DNA of 64,000 nt, from NCBI GenBank assembly GCA_036504035.1, contig DASXVV010000006.1:354793-418792 (forward strand), given 5' to 3'. Positions within the stretch are counted from its first letter, which is position 1, and every line of letters starts with the position of its first letter. The DNA comes from Candidatus Deferrimicrobiaceae bacterium (lineage in GTDB: Bacteria; Desulfobacterota; Deferrimicrobia; Deferrimicrobiales; Deferrimicrobiaceae). A program made the position numbers and the translations under genes. Positions 17,423 to 25,790 of the stretch are shown here, one piece after another. The notes under the pieces were generated by a model. It was not told the origin of the DNA and ran no database searches. It saw nothing but the letters and a program-made list of their open reading frames with translations.

Positions 17423-18373
17423 TCAGGCCAGCCGGTCGCCGGGCTTGATCTGCCGGCCGAGGGCCCATGCGGCGGAATCCATCGGCTTGCCCCCTTCGGG
17501 CTGGACGGTGTCGAGCCGCAAGGAACCGCTTCCGCAGGCGACAACCACGCCGCCCTTCCCCGCGGAGAGGATCTCTCCCGGCGCCCCAGCGCAACCCTCC
17601 TCGGCGGCCACCGTCACGGCGATCAACTTGAGCCCCTTGCCGCCGTGCTCCGCGGTCACGGAGGGCCACGGCGTCAGCCCCCGCACGAGGTTGCGGAGAT
17701 CGCGGGCGGAACGCGACCAGTCGGCCTTCCCGTGCTCCTTCCGGAGCATCGGCGCCGTCGTCGCCAGCGCGTCGTCCTGGGGGATCGCCACGAGCTTGTC
17801 GTCATGGAGCATCTGCAACGCCTCGCGCAGCGCCTGCGCGCCCAGCTCGGCCAGCCGCGGGTAGATCGTCTCGGCCGTGTCGTCGTCGCCGATGGGCAGC
17901 TCGCGGACGTGCAGGATGGGGCCCGTATCCATACCGGCGTCCATCTTCATGATCGTGACGCCGGACACCGTCTCGCCCCGCGCGACCGCCCAGTTGATCG
18001 GCGCGGCGCCCCGGTAGCGGGGGAGAAGCGAGGCGTGGACGTTGATGCAACCGTATTTCGGAATGTCGAGGATCGACTGCGGGAGGATGTGGCCGTAGGC
18101 GGCGACGACGATCAGGTCTGGCTTTTCCTCGGCGAAGCGCGCGACCGCATCGGGGTTGCGCGCCTTCTCGGGCTGGAAGACGGGAATGCCCAGCCGCTGC
18201 GCCTCGGCCTTGACCGGCGTCGGGGCGATCACGTTGCCCCGGCCGGCGGGGCGGTCGGGGTTGGTCGCGACGAGCGTGACGTTCTCGGCGTCGGCGAGCG
18301 CCCGAAGCGAGGGCACCGCGAACGCGGGCGTGCCCATGAAGATGGTCTTGAAGATCGGCTGGAAGAGAAACAT
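17423..18373 (-). CDS. fmt: Methionyl-tRNA formyltransferase
   Basis: A 316-residue enzyme of normal length. IFMGTPAFAVPSL opens the formyltransferase domain; the catalytic region NVHASLLPRYRGAAPINWA (Asn, His) and MDAGMDTGPI follow; the C-terminal tRNA-binding domain includes RGLTPWPSV. It formylates Met-tRNAfMet. It lies between def and rsmB, the classic def-fmt-rsmB cluster. The first seven residues may be an over-extension, as no clear ribosome site is seen. Confidence 0.96.
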   Translation of the reverse strand: MFLFQPIFKTIFMGTPAFAVPSLRALADAENVTLVATNPDRPAGRGNVIAPTPVKAEAQRLGIPVFQPEKARNPDAVARFAEEKPDLIVVAAYGHILPQSILDIPKYGCINVHASLLPRYRGAAPINWAVARGETVSGVTIMKMDAGMDTGPILHVRELPIGDDDTAETIYPRLAELGAQALREALQMLHDDKLVAIPQDDALATTAPMLRKEHGKADWSRSARDLRNLVRGLTPWPSVTAEHGGKGLKLIAVTVAAEEGCAGAPGEILSAGKGGVVVACGSGSLRLDTVQPEGGKPMDSAAWALGRQIKPGDRLA

Positions 18374-18394
18374 CCGGGGGCGCGCTATCGTTCT

Positions 18395-18859
18395 TCAGCG
18401 GCCGGCCGAAGCGGCCAGGCGGCTGATGAACAGCACCCCGTCGAGGTGGTCGATCTCGTGCTGGAGGGCGCGCGCCAGGAAATCGCGGGCGCGGAAGCGG
18501 ACCGGGTCGCCCGACGCGTCGAGCGCCTTGACCTCGACCTCTTCGGCCCGGGCGACGATCCCCTCGACGCCGGGAACGCTCAGGCACCCTTCGACGTCCT
18601 CGACGCGGCCGACCCGGTCGACGATCTCGGGATTGACCAGCGCGAAAGCGGGGTGCTCCTTCTCGACCGCCGACACGTCGACTACGATGACGCGCAAGCC
18701 CACGCCGATCTGCGGGGCGGCCAGGCCGACGCCGTGCGACTCGTACATCGTCTCGAACATGTCGTCGATCAACCGGCGAACGCCGCTGTCGACGGAAGGG
18801 ACGGGGGCGGACTTCTTTTCGAGAAACGGATCAGGATATGTGAGGATGGATCGTATCAT
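18395..18859 (-). CDS. def: Peptide deformylase
   Basis: A 154-residue enzyme. The three metal/catalytic motifs are present: GVGLAAPQIG, EGCLSVPG and HEIDHLDG. The ATG at 18859 has AAAAGGG upstream. It removes the N-formyl group from new proteins. Its start lies inside the last 29 bases of the diguanylate cyclase gene, so translation of the two may be coupled. fmt follows 21 bases later. Confidence 0.95.
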   Translation of the reverse strand: MIRSILTYPDPFLEKKSAPVPSVDSGVRRLIDDMFETMYESHGVGLAAPQIGVGLRVIVVDVSAVEKEHPAFALVNPEIVDRVGRVEDVEGCLSVPGVEGIVARAEEVEVKALDASGDPVRFRARDFLARALQHEIDHLDGVLFISRLAASAGR

Positions 18860-19829
18860 CGTTGACGGCCCTTTTCGGCGGATAGAAGCGGATGACGTTC
18901 TTTCCGCTCTCTTTTCCCCAGTATAGCGCCCGGTCCGCATTGCCGACAAGCGTATCGGCGGTGAGGTCGACGCCCGGGCCGGCCGAGGCCACGCCGAACG
19001 TGGCGGTCAGCTTGACCGGATTGCCGTCGGCGTCGTACGCCTTCTGGGTCAGGAGTCGTTGCGCCCGCTGCGCGGCATTGAGCGCCTGCTCGCGGTCGGT
19101 GTCGACCAGGATCCAGGCGAACTCGTCCCCGCCCAGCCGCGCCATCGCGTCGTACGCCCGGCGCCCCTGGTCGAGCGCCTCGCCGAACTGCCGGATCACC
19201 GCATCGCCCACCGGCTGGCCGTGCGCCTCGTTGACGTTGCGGAAGTCGTCGATGTCGACGATGATGCAGGAGAGGGGACGCCCGATCCGGCGCGCCATCT
19301 CGAGGTTACGTTGCAGGTCGCTCGTGAACTGCCGGCGGTTGGGCAGGCCGGTGAGCTCGTCGACCCCCGCCCGGTCGCCGATCTCGCGCGTGCGCAGCTC
19401 GAGCGACCGGTACATGGCCGAAAGCCGCAGCATCGGCCGCACATGGTTGGCGAGCGTCTCGGGATCCTCGTCGGCCATCAGCAGCAGGTCGGCGCCCGCC
19501 TCGCGGAACAGCTGCTCCTTCTGGCGGGCGTTGTGGCCGCCGACCAGCACGACCGGTACGCCCGAGGCGCCCCGTCGGGCCCGGAACCGGTTCAGAAGGT
19601 CGAGTTCTTCTTCAACCTGGCCGTATTCGCCGAGGACGACCCCGACGAGCCCGTCGACGGGAAATTCGGGATCGACCAGCCGGGCCCAGGATGCCGCGCG
19701 CTCGACGTGGTAGCCCGAATCCCCGACGAGTCCGGCGATCCGGTTCAAGGCGGGCCAAATCGGGCGGGCAACCAGTACGGCGCGTTCCAAGGGAGGGTTC
19801 CTCTTCTTGCCTGGGGTCGGCAGTCCCAT
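18831..19829 (-). CDS. Diguanylate cyclase with degenerate receiver domain
   Basis: A 332-residue protein. Residues about 15-125 have a receiver-like pattern (VVLGEYG, VPVVLVGGHN, FREAGADLLL) but lack the phospho-acceptor Asp, so this is a pseudo-receiver. A short coiled-coil linker precedes the GGDEF domain (about 160-320), with the substrate motif DELTGLPNRR and an intact LGGDEF active site. RAYD lies five residues before it, matching the RxxD inhibitory site. It should make cyclic di-GMP and be feedback-inhibited. It is first in the def-fmt-rsmB-rpe series and overlaps def. No ribosome site is visible at the chosen start. Confidence 0.88.
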   Translation of the reverse strand: MGLPTPGKKRNPPLERAVLVARPIWPALNRIAGLVGDSGYHVERAASWARLVDPEFPVDGLVGVVLGEYGQVEEELDLLNRFRARRGASGVPVVLVGGHNARQKEQLFREAGADLLLMADEDPETLANHVRPMLRLSAMYRSLELRTREIGDRAGVDELTGLPNRRQFTSDLQRNLEMARRIGRPLSCIIVDIDDFRNVNEAHGQPVGDAVIRQFGEALDQGRRAYDAMARLGGDEFAWILVDTDREQALNAAQRAQRLLTQKAYDADGNPVKLTATFGVASAGPGVDLTADTLVGNADRALYWGKESGKNVIRFYPPKRAVNDDTIHPHIS

Positions 19830-19870
19830 TATTATTGATAAATAAAACAGAAAAGGATACGGCTTTTTCG

Positions 19871-20311
19871 ATGAAATCTACCCGTTTCGCCGCCGTCGCA
19901 CTCGCAGGGATCGCGCTGTCCGCCCTGGCCCTCGCCGCGTTCGCCGACCCCGACGACACCGCGTCTAAACATCGCGTTGCCTTCCGGCATCTTCCCCCGG
20001 GGGAATTCCTCATCTACCTGCCCGAGAAATACGCCGCCTGCATCCCGTGCCACCCGAGACCCGTTTTCGAGGACGAGGATTTCAACGTCGAGACCAACTG
20101 GCGCGACACGACGATGGGCAAGAACCTGCACGGTCTCCATGTCTATCGGCAGCCCGACGGCGTCAACTGCTCGGTGTGCCACGTCTGGGACGAGACGGCG
20201 GGAAAGTTCATCTGGGGAAAAAAGATCAAGGTGACCGTCACGGAGAAGGGCGGGTCTTGCACGCCGGCGTGCCATCACCCCAAGAAATACGACAACGCGG
20301 GGCGGCTCTAG
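19871..20311 (+). CDS. Small periplasmic c-type cytochrome (two to three haems)
   Basis: A 146-residue protein. The ATG at 19871 begins a signal peptide (cut near AFA/DP). Two canonical haem motifs, CIPCH and CSVCH, and a third, CTPACH, with a three-residue spacer are visible; many other histidines could serve as ligands. No enzyme domain is seen. The gene is divergent from the diguanylate cyclase, with an AT-rich 41-base gap that probably holds promoters. Its partner is unknown. Confidence 0.75.
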   Translation: MKSTRFAAVALAGIALSALALAAFADPDDTASKHRVAFRHLPPGEFLIYLPEKYAACIPCHPRPVFEDEDFNVETNWRDTTMGKNLHGLHVYRQPDGVNCSVCHVWDETAGKFIWGKKIKVTVTEKGGSCTPACHHPKKYDNAGRL

Positions 20312-20330
20312 CCCGGGTCCCGCCCGGGGG

Positions 20331-21410
20331 TCATCGTCCGCCCAGGACGTCGGCGTTGCGCAACGCCACGGCCGCGACGTTGGCGAATGCGATGAGCAGC
20401 TCGAGATCCTCGTCCGAAAACGCCTCGACCGCGTGATGGTCGAGGTTGATGACGCCCACCACCTCGCTCCCCCACTTGATCGGGACCGCCATCTCCGAGC
20501 GCACGTTGGGATTGGCCTCGACGTACCGGTCGTCGGTTCGCACGTCGGTCACCAGAATGGGCACGCCTTCCTGCGCGACGTAGCCGGTGATCCCCTCACC
20601 GATCCGGAGCCGGATCTCGGATTTGACCGACTCGCCCAGCCCCTGCTCGGCCTCGATCCGCAACACCCCCGTCTCGCGGTCGACCAGGATCATCGATCCC
20701 GAGGAGGCCCCCATCAGCTCGGTCGCCCGGTCGACGATGAGCTGGAACAGGACGGACGGGTCCTTCTCCTCGTTGAGCGCCTTGCTGATGGCGAAGATCG
20801 CGGCCAGCTTGCGCGCCTTCCGGTCGAGCTTGGTCACCATCTCGGCATTCTCGAGCGCGACGCCGGCGAAGTTGGCCATGACCGACAGCAGCTTGAGATC
20901 GGTGTCGCCGGGGGAGCGGCCGTCCATCGGCGTGGCGGCCGCCAGCACGCCGAGCACCATGCCGGGCGCCTGCACGGGCGCCGCCAGGAACCCCTTGACG
21001 CCGACCCGGTGCATCAGCCGCAGCAGCTTCCGGTCGCTGCCCATCTGGCTTTCGGAGACGATCAGCCCCTGTCCGCTGGAAATGATCTGCGCGAAGACGT
21101 TGTCGTGCATCTCCTGCTTGTATTTCTCGAAGCCCCGCCCGCGCTGCAGCCCCGCGATCGACCGGACGACCAGCATCTCCTCGCCCGGCGCCTTGAGCAG
21201 CAGGATGCACCGCTCGACCCTCAGCACCGAGGCGGTCGCGGAGGCGATGAGGTCGAGGCTGCGCTGCACGTCACCCACGCGGGTGCTCATCGCCTCGGAC
21301 ACCTCGAACAGCCCCGACGTGAGCGCGGCGGCCAGCGCCACCTCCTTGGGATCCTCGGCGCGCGGCGGCTTCCCGAACAGCGCCGCCCGCAGGACGGAGA
21401 AGACGGTCAT
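20331..21410 (-). CDS. Tandem GAF-domain sensor protein without output domain
   Basis: A 359-residue cytosolic protein. Two GAF domains are visible (about residues 40-190 and 205-350), the second ending with SEMAVPIKWGSEVVGVINLD, a classic GAF motif, and followed only by a short tail. No kinase, cyclase or DNA-binding output is present. The start overlaps the stop of the response-regulator gene by four bases, so the two are co-translated and probably act together. The ligand is unknown. Confidence 0.82.
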   Translation of the reverse strand: MTVFSVLRAALFGKPPRAEDPKEVALAAALTSGLFEVSEAMSTRVGDVQRSLDLIASATASVLRVERCILLLKAPGEEMLVVRSIAGLQRGRGFEKYKQEMHDNVFAQIISSGQGLIVSESQMGSDRKLLRLMHRVGVKGFLAAPVQAPGMVLGVLAAATPMDGRSPGDTDLKLLSVMANFAGVALENAEMVTKLDRKARKLAAIFAISKALNEEKDPSVLFQLIVDRATELMGASSGSMILVDRETGVLRIEAEQGLGESVKSEIRLRIGEGITGYVAQEGVPILVTDVRTDDRYVEANPNVRSEMAVPIKWGSEVVGVINLDHHAVEAFSDEDLELLIAFANVAAVALRNADVLGGR

Positions 21411-21763
21411 CTCGTGCCCAGAAGCGTGTGGACGGTCTCGACCAGTTCGGTCAGGTTGGCCGACTTGACGACGTAGGCATCGGACGCCCACGTGTTGAAG
21501 TCCTGCCGGAACTCGCCGAACGCGGTCAGCAGCAGCACGGGAATGTTGACGTCCTTCTCGCGGATGCGGCGCAACACCTCGAGGCCGTCGATCCCGGGCA
21601 TCTTGACGTCGAGCGTCACGAGGTCGGGCTTGAACGAATCCAGTTTCTCGAGCGCGATGAAGCCGTCCTCGGCCAGTTCGACCACGAAGCCCTGCTCGAC
21701 CAGCTCGTCCCGAAACAGCTCGCGGATGTTTTCTTCGTCGTCGACCACCAGGATCTTCTTCAT
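21407..21763 (-). CDS. Single-domain response regulator (CheY-like)
   Basis: A 118-residue receiver domain. The ATG at 21763 has GGGAGGG upstream. VVDDEEN supplies the acidic pocket, the phospho-acceptor Asp lies in LVTLDVKMPG, Thr in LLLTAFG and Lys in YVVKSAN. There is no output domain. It is translationally coupled to the tandem-GAF protein and no histidine kinase is adjacent, so the phosphate donor must be elsewhere. Confidence 0.92.
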   Translation of the reverse strand: MKKILVVDDEENIRELFRDELVEQGFVVELAEDGFIALEKLDSFKPDLVTLDVKMPGIDGLEVLRRIREKDVNIPVLLLTAFGEFRQDFNTWASDAYVVKSANLTELVETVHTLLGTR

Positions 21764-21823
21764 TGGAACCGCCCTCCCCGGGACCATGTGCCCCTGCCGG
21801 ATATCGTATACCCGTGCAACAAG

Positions 21824-22435
21824 TTACCTTGCATCTTCCCCCCACTTGGCCTGAAGTCCCGGATCGATCCCGATGCGCGACAGCACGCGCGAGACGACGA
21901 AATCGACCAGCTCGGCGACCGTCTGAGGCCGGTGGTAAAATCCCGGGCAGGCAGGCAGAATGTCGGCGCCGGCGCGCGACAGCGCCAGCAGGTTTTCGAG
22001 GTGGATCGCCGAGAACGGCATTTCCCGCGGCAGCAGCACGAGCGGTTTTTTTTCCTTGAGCGCAACGTCGGCGCAGCGCAAAAGCACCGACGAGGAGAGG
22101 CCGTGGGCGATGCGGGCGGCCGTGCCCATCGAGCAGGGCGCGACGATCATCGCGTCGGGCGGATTGGAGCCCGAGGTGAACGGGATCGAGAAATCGTTCT
22201 CTGGGTGAAGTCGGAACGACGACGGGTGGCACTTCATCCGGACGGCCAGCCATTCCTGGCGCGCGGGCCGGGACTCCGGCAGCGGGTCGTCCCCGGGCAG
22301 CTCGGCGGCCAGGATCTCCCAAGCGGTCCGGGTGACGAGGACATGCAGCTCGGCGCCGGCGGCCACCAGGAGTTCGCCGGTGCGGACGCCGTAGATCGCG
22401 CCGCTTGCGCCGGATATCCCCAGAAGGATTCTCAT
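21824..22435 (-). CDS. ubiX: Flavin prenyltransferase UbiX
   Basis: A 203-residue protein. The start LLGISGASGAIYGVR is the flavin-binding signature; VAPCSMGTAARIAHG and PREMPFSAIHLENLL are the prenyl phosphate-binding and catalytic segments. It makes the prenylated FMN that UbiD-type decarboxylases need. It clusters with ubiA and ubiD, which points to quinone synthesis. Confidence 0.94.
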   Translation of the reverse strand: MRILLGISGASGAIYGVRTGELLVAAGAELHVLVTRTAWEILAAELPGDDPLPESRPARQEWLAVRMKCHPSSFRLHPENDFSIPFTSGSNPPDAMIVAPCSMGTAARIAHGLSSSVLLRCADVALKEKKPLVLLPREMPFSAIHLENLLALSRAGADILPACPGFYHRPQTVAELVDFVVSRVLSRIGIDPGLQAKWGEDAR

Positions 22436-22478
22436 GCTGCCGACTTGCCTCCCGAGGGACCGGACGCCGCCGAAACGG

Positions 22479-23348
22479 TCAGAGCGCCAGGTCGAGGTAG
22501 GTGCAGATTCCCAGCACGATGCTGATGACGCCGTTGAGGTTGAAGAACGCCACGTTGACCCGCGACAGGTCGTCGGGCCGGACGATCGCATGCTCGTAGA
22601 CGAGCGTCGCCGCGCAGATTCCCCAGCCGGCCAGGTACCAATACCCCAGCCCGAACTCATGATACCCCACGAGCAACAGCGCCGCCATCGCCAAGTGGAA
22701 GGCGTGCGCAGTCCACAAGGCGCCGCGGACGCCCAGCAGCCGCGGGATCGAGTGGATTCCCTGCGACCGGTCGAACGCGATGTCCTGAAGCGCGTAGAAG
22801 ATGTCGAAGCCGGCCACCCAGAACATGACCGCGAGGCAGAAGACCAGCATCCGCGGGTCGTACGTCCCGGTGACCGCCATCCAGGCGGCGAGCGGCGCGA
22901 TGCCGAGGCAGACGCCCAGCACCAGGTGGCACGCCCATGTGACCCGCTTCATGTACGAATAGGAAAAAAGAAGGACGAGCAGCACGGGCGACAGCCTGAA
23001 GCAGAGCGGGTTGAGCTTGTATGCGGAAAAGACCAGCAGGCCCGCGAACATCGCCGTGAAACGCATCGCGGATCGCCGGTCGACCATCCCCGCGGGGATC
23101 GCCCGCATTCTCGTGCGCGGATTCTTCGCGTCGATGTCGGCATCGACGATCCGGTTGAAGCCCATCGCCGCGCTGCGCGCCCCGACCATTGCGAGGATGA
23201 TCCAGCCGATCGTGGTGAGCGACGGCAGTGCGTACGGCCGCCCGATCTCGCGCGCCGCGAGGAACATCCCCATCATCGCGAACGGCAGCGCGAAAACCGT
23301 GTGCGCGATCTTGATCATCTCGAGATAGACGGCGATGCGGCGAAACAT
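22479..23348 (-). CDS. ubiA: UbiA-family prenyltransferase (quinone biosynthesis)
   Basis: A 289-residue membrane protein with about eight helices. The two Asp-rich motifs are present: NRIVDADIDAKNPRT and DIFYALQDIAFDRSQG. It attaches a polyprenyl chain to an aromatic acid. The UbiA/UbiX/UbiD set without other ubi genes is typical of the futalosine menaquinone route (MqnP/MqnL/MqnM naming) in anaerobes. That the product is menaquinone rather than ubiquinone is inferred. The ATG at 23348 lies six bases after the ubiD stop. Confidence 0.92.
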   Translation of the reverse strand: MFRRIAVYLEMIKIAHTVFALPFAMMGMFLAAREIGRPYALPSLTTIGWIILAMVGARSAAMGFNRIVDADIDAKNPRTRMRAIPAGMVDRRSAMRFTAMFAGLLVFSAYKLNPLCFRLSPVLLVLLFSYSYMKRVTWACHLVLGVCLGIAPLAAWMAVTGTYDPRMLVFCLAVMFWVAGFDIFYALQDIAFDRSQGIHSIPRLLGVRGALWTAHAFHLAMAALLLVGYHEFGLGYWYLAGWGICAATLVYEHAIVRPDDLSRVNVAFFNLNGVISIVLGICTYLDLAL

Positions 23349-23353
23349 GGCGA

Positions 23354-24796
23354 TCAGAACCCGTACTCCTTCCAGCGCTTCGTCACGAGGTCGGTGACCT
23401 CCTTCGGCATCGAGATGTCGTCGGGCCACTCGCGGGCAAAGCCTTCGGACGCCCACTTGCGCGTCGCGTCGATCCCCATCTTGGAGCCGTAGTGCGGGAT
23501 CGGGGAGGCGTGCTCGAGCGCGTCGACCGGCCCCTCGACGATCATCGTGTCGCGCTTGGGGTCGACGTTGTTGCCGATCCGCCAGATCACCTCGGACAGA
23601 TTCTGGATGTCGACGTCGGCGTCGAAGACCACGACGAACTTCGAGAACATCATGAGCCCCATACCCCACACCGCGCTCATCACCTTGCGGGCGTGGCCGG
23701 GGTACTTCTTGTCGATCGACAGGAAGACATAGTTGTGGAAGATCCCCTCGATCGGCAGGTTCATGTCGACGACCTCGGGCAGCACCTTCTGCAGCATCGG
23801 CAGGAAGATCCGCTCGGTCGCCTTGCCCAGGTAGACGTCCTCCATCGGCGGCTTGCCCACGATGGTCGCCGGGTAGATCGCGTCCTTGCGGCGCGTGACG
23901 CAGGTGAGGTGAAACACGGGATACTGGTCGGCCAGCGAATAATAGCCGGTGTGGTCGCCGAACGGCCCCTCGGTGCGAAGCTCGGCCGGGTCGACGTAGC
24001 CCTCGAGGATGATCTCGGCCTGCGCCGGCACCTCGAGGTCGACCGTCTTGCACTTGACCATCTCGACCGGCTCCTTCCGCAGGAAGCCGGAGAACATCAT
24101 CTCGTCGATGTTGGGCGGGACGGGCGCGCTCGCCGAGTACATCGTCGCCGGGTCGCCGCCCAGCGAAATCGCGACCGGCATCCGCTCGGCCGCCTTCTTG
24201 AAGCCCCGGTAGTGCTCGGCGCCCCCCTTGTGGATGTGCCAGTGCATGCCCGTCGTGCGCTCGTCGTAGACATGCATCCGATACATGCCGACGTTGCGTC
24301 GCCCCGTCTTTGGGTCCTTCGTGAACACCGCGGGCAGCGTGATGAACGGACCGCCGTCGTCGGGCCACGTCTTGACGATCGGCAGGAAGGCCAGCGAGGC
24401 GTTGTCCTTCTCGACCACTTCCTGGCACGGCGCGTGGGAAACGGTCTTCGGGAGGAAGTCGGCCATCTGGGCGAGCTTCGGCAGCATCTTAAGCTTGTCG
24501 AGGAAGCCGGTGGGGATCTCGGGCTCGAGCAATTCGTTGACCCGCGCGCCGATCTCGTCGAGATTCTTCACGCCGAGGGCGAGGCACATCCGCGACATCG
24601 TGCCGAACAGGTTCATGACCAGCGGCACGGACGCACCCTTCACGTTGGTGAAGAGCACCGCCGGCCCCCCGGACTTGATCAGCCGGTCGGCGATCTCGGC
24701 CACCTCGAGCTCGGAGGAGACGGGCACGGTCACTTTCACCAGCTCGCCGCGCTTTTCCAGGGCGGCCATGAATTCGCGGAGGTCGCGGAATGCCAT
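23354..24796 (-). CDS. ubiD: UbiD-family decarboxylase
   Basis: A 480-residue enzyme. The ATG at 24796 has AAGGAGC seven bases upstream. Typical segments include LPIVKTWPDDGGPFITLP, NVGMYRMHVYDERTTGMHWH and the catalytic region around EGPFGDHTGYY (E-D-H). It decarboxylates an aromatic acid using prenylated FMN from UbiX. It leads the ubiD-ubiA-ubiX operon. UbiD enzymes vary in substrate; the UbiA neighbour supports quinone synthesis. Confidence 0.94.
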   Translation of the reverse strand: MAFRDLREFMAALEKRGELVKVTVPVSSELEVAEIADRLIKSGGPAVLFTNVKGASVPLVMNLFGTMSRMCLALGVKNLDEIGARVNELLEPEIPTGFLDKLKMLPKLAQMADFLPKTVSHAPCQEVVEKDNASLAFLPIVKTWPDDGGPFITLPAVFTKDPKTGRRNVGMYRMHVYDERTTGMHWHIHKGGAEHYRGFKKAAERMPVAISLGGDPATMYSASAPVPPNIDEMMFSGFLRKEPVEMVKCKTVDLEVPAQAEIILEGYVDPAELRTEGPFGDHTGYYSLADQYPVFHLTCVTRRKDAIYPATIVGKPPMEDVYLGKATERIFLPMLQKVLPEVVDMNLPIEGIFHNYVFLSIDKKYPGHARKVMSAVWGMGLMMFSKFVVVFDADVDIQNLSEVIWRIGNNVDPKRDTMIVEGPVDALEHASPIPHYGSKMGIDATRKWASEGFAREWPDDISMPKEVTDLVTKRWKEYGF

Positions 24797-24932
24797 CGGA
24801 AGCTCCTTATATTCGGAAGAATAGATCGAAACGAGGGAATGATATCACGCCGCAAGAATCGGGTTGAGCGGGAGGCGCGCCCGGCGCATCTTGATAGACG
24901 GGGAAGCGCTCAAAAGGAAAAGGAGGCCGCCC

Positions 24933-25790
24933 ATGGCCGCGTCCGATTACGCGCGAATCGAACAGGCGATCCGGTTTCTGGAAACGAATTTCCGCCGGCA
25001 GCCGGGCCTCGACGAGGTCGCTGCGGCCGCGGGGCTGAGCCCGTTCCACTTCCAGCGCCTCTTCACCCGCTGGGCGGGGATCAGCCCGAAGCGGTTCCTG
25101 CAGTTCCTCACCGCCGAGAACGCCCGGGCGCTATTGGCGAATTCCGCGAGCGTCCTCGACGCGGCCTACGCATCGGGGCTGTCGGGCCCCGGCCGCCTGC
25201 ATGATCTCGTCGTCAACGTTTACGCCGTCACCCCGGGCGAGCTCAAATCCGCGGGGGAGGGGATCGCGATCCGGTACGGGACCGTGGCAAGCCCGTTCGG
25301 CGACTGCCTGCTGGCGATCACGGCAAGGGGAATCTGCGGCCTGGCGTTCCTGTCGGGAAGCGACCCGGAGGAATTCCTGGCGTCGCTCGCCGAACGGTGG
25401 GGCCGCGCGACGCTCGTCGAGGACGGCAGGGCCGTGAAGGCCGTCGCGGAGCGCGTGTTCGCGCCGCCGGGGCCAGGGGGCGGCCTCCCGCTGACCGTGG
25501 CCGTCCGCGGCTCGAATTTCCAGGTGAAGGTGTGGGAGGCGCTGGTCCGGATTCCGCCGGGTTGCGTCGTCTCGTACGAGACGATCGCCGGGCAGGTCGG
25601 CTCGCCCCGCGCCGTGCGCGCCGTTGGAAGTGCGGTCGCCCGCAACGACGTGGCGTATCTCATCCCGTGCCACCGGGTCATTCGGAAGACGGGCGCCTTC
25701 GCGAACTACCGTTGGGGGGAGACCCGGAAGAAGGCGATCCTCGCCTGGGAATCGGCCTACGCCTTCTCGAGCGTCACCCGGGTGTCGTAG
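24933..25790 (+). CDS. AraC-type HTH / methylated-DNA-protein cysteine methyltransferase fusion
   Basis: A 285-residue Ada-like protein. The ATG at 24933 has AGGAGG seven bases upstream. An AraC-type DNA-binding domain covers residues 1-105 (LDEVAAAAGLSPFHFQRLF). The alkyltransferase domain follows, with the active site PCHRVI (Cys246) and VSYETIAGQVGSPRAVRAVG. The Ada N-terminal zinc/methyl-phosphotriester domain is absent. It repairs O6-alkylguanine and may regulate genes. Its last 34 bases overlap, in opposite orientation, the end of the molybdenum oxidoreductase gene. Confidence 0.92.
   Translation: MAASDYARIEQAIRFLETNFRRQPGLDEVAAAAGLSPFHFQRLFTRWAGISPKRFLQFLTAENARALLANSASVLDAAYASGLSGPGRLHDLVVNVYAVTPGELKSAGEGIAIRYGTVASPFGDCLLAITARGICGLAFLSGSDPEEFLASLAERWGRATLVEDGRAVKAVAERVFAPPGPGGGLPLTVAVRGSNFQVKVWEALVRIPPGCVVSYETIAGQVGSPRAVRAVGSAVARNDVAYLIPCHRVIRKTGAFANYRWGETRKKAILAWESAYAFSSVTRVS

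Noticed and set aside
15618..17864. A long plus-strand frame opposite rpe, rsmB and fmt
   Set aside because: It is antisense to three conserved enzymes; composition explains the lack of stops.
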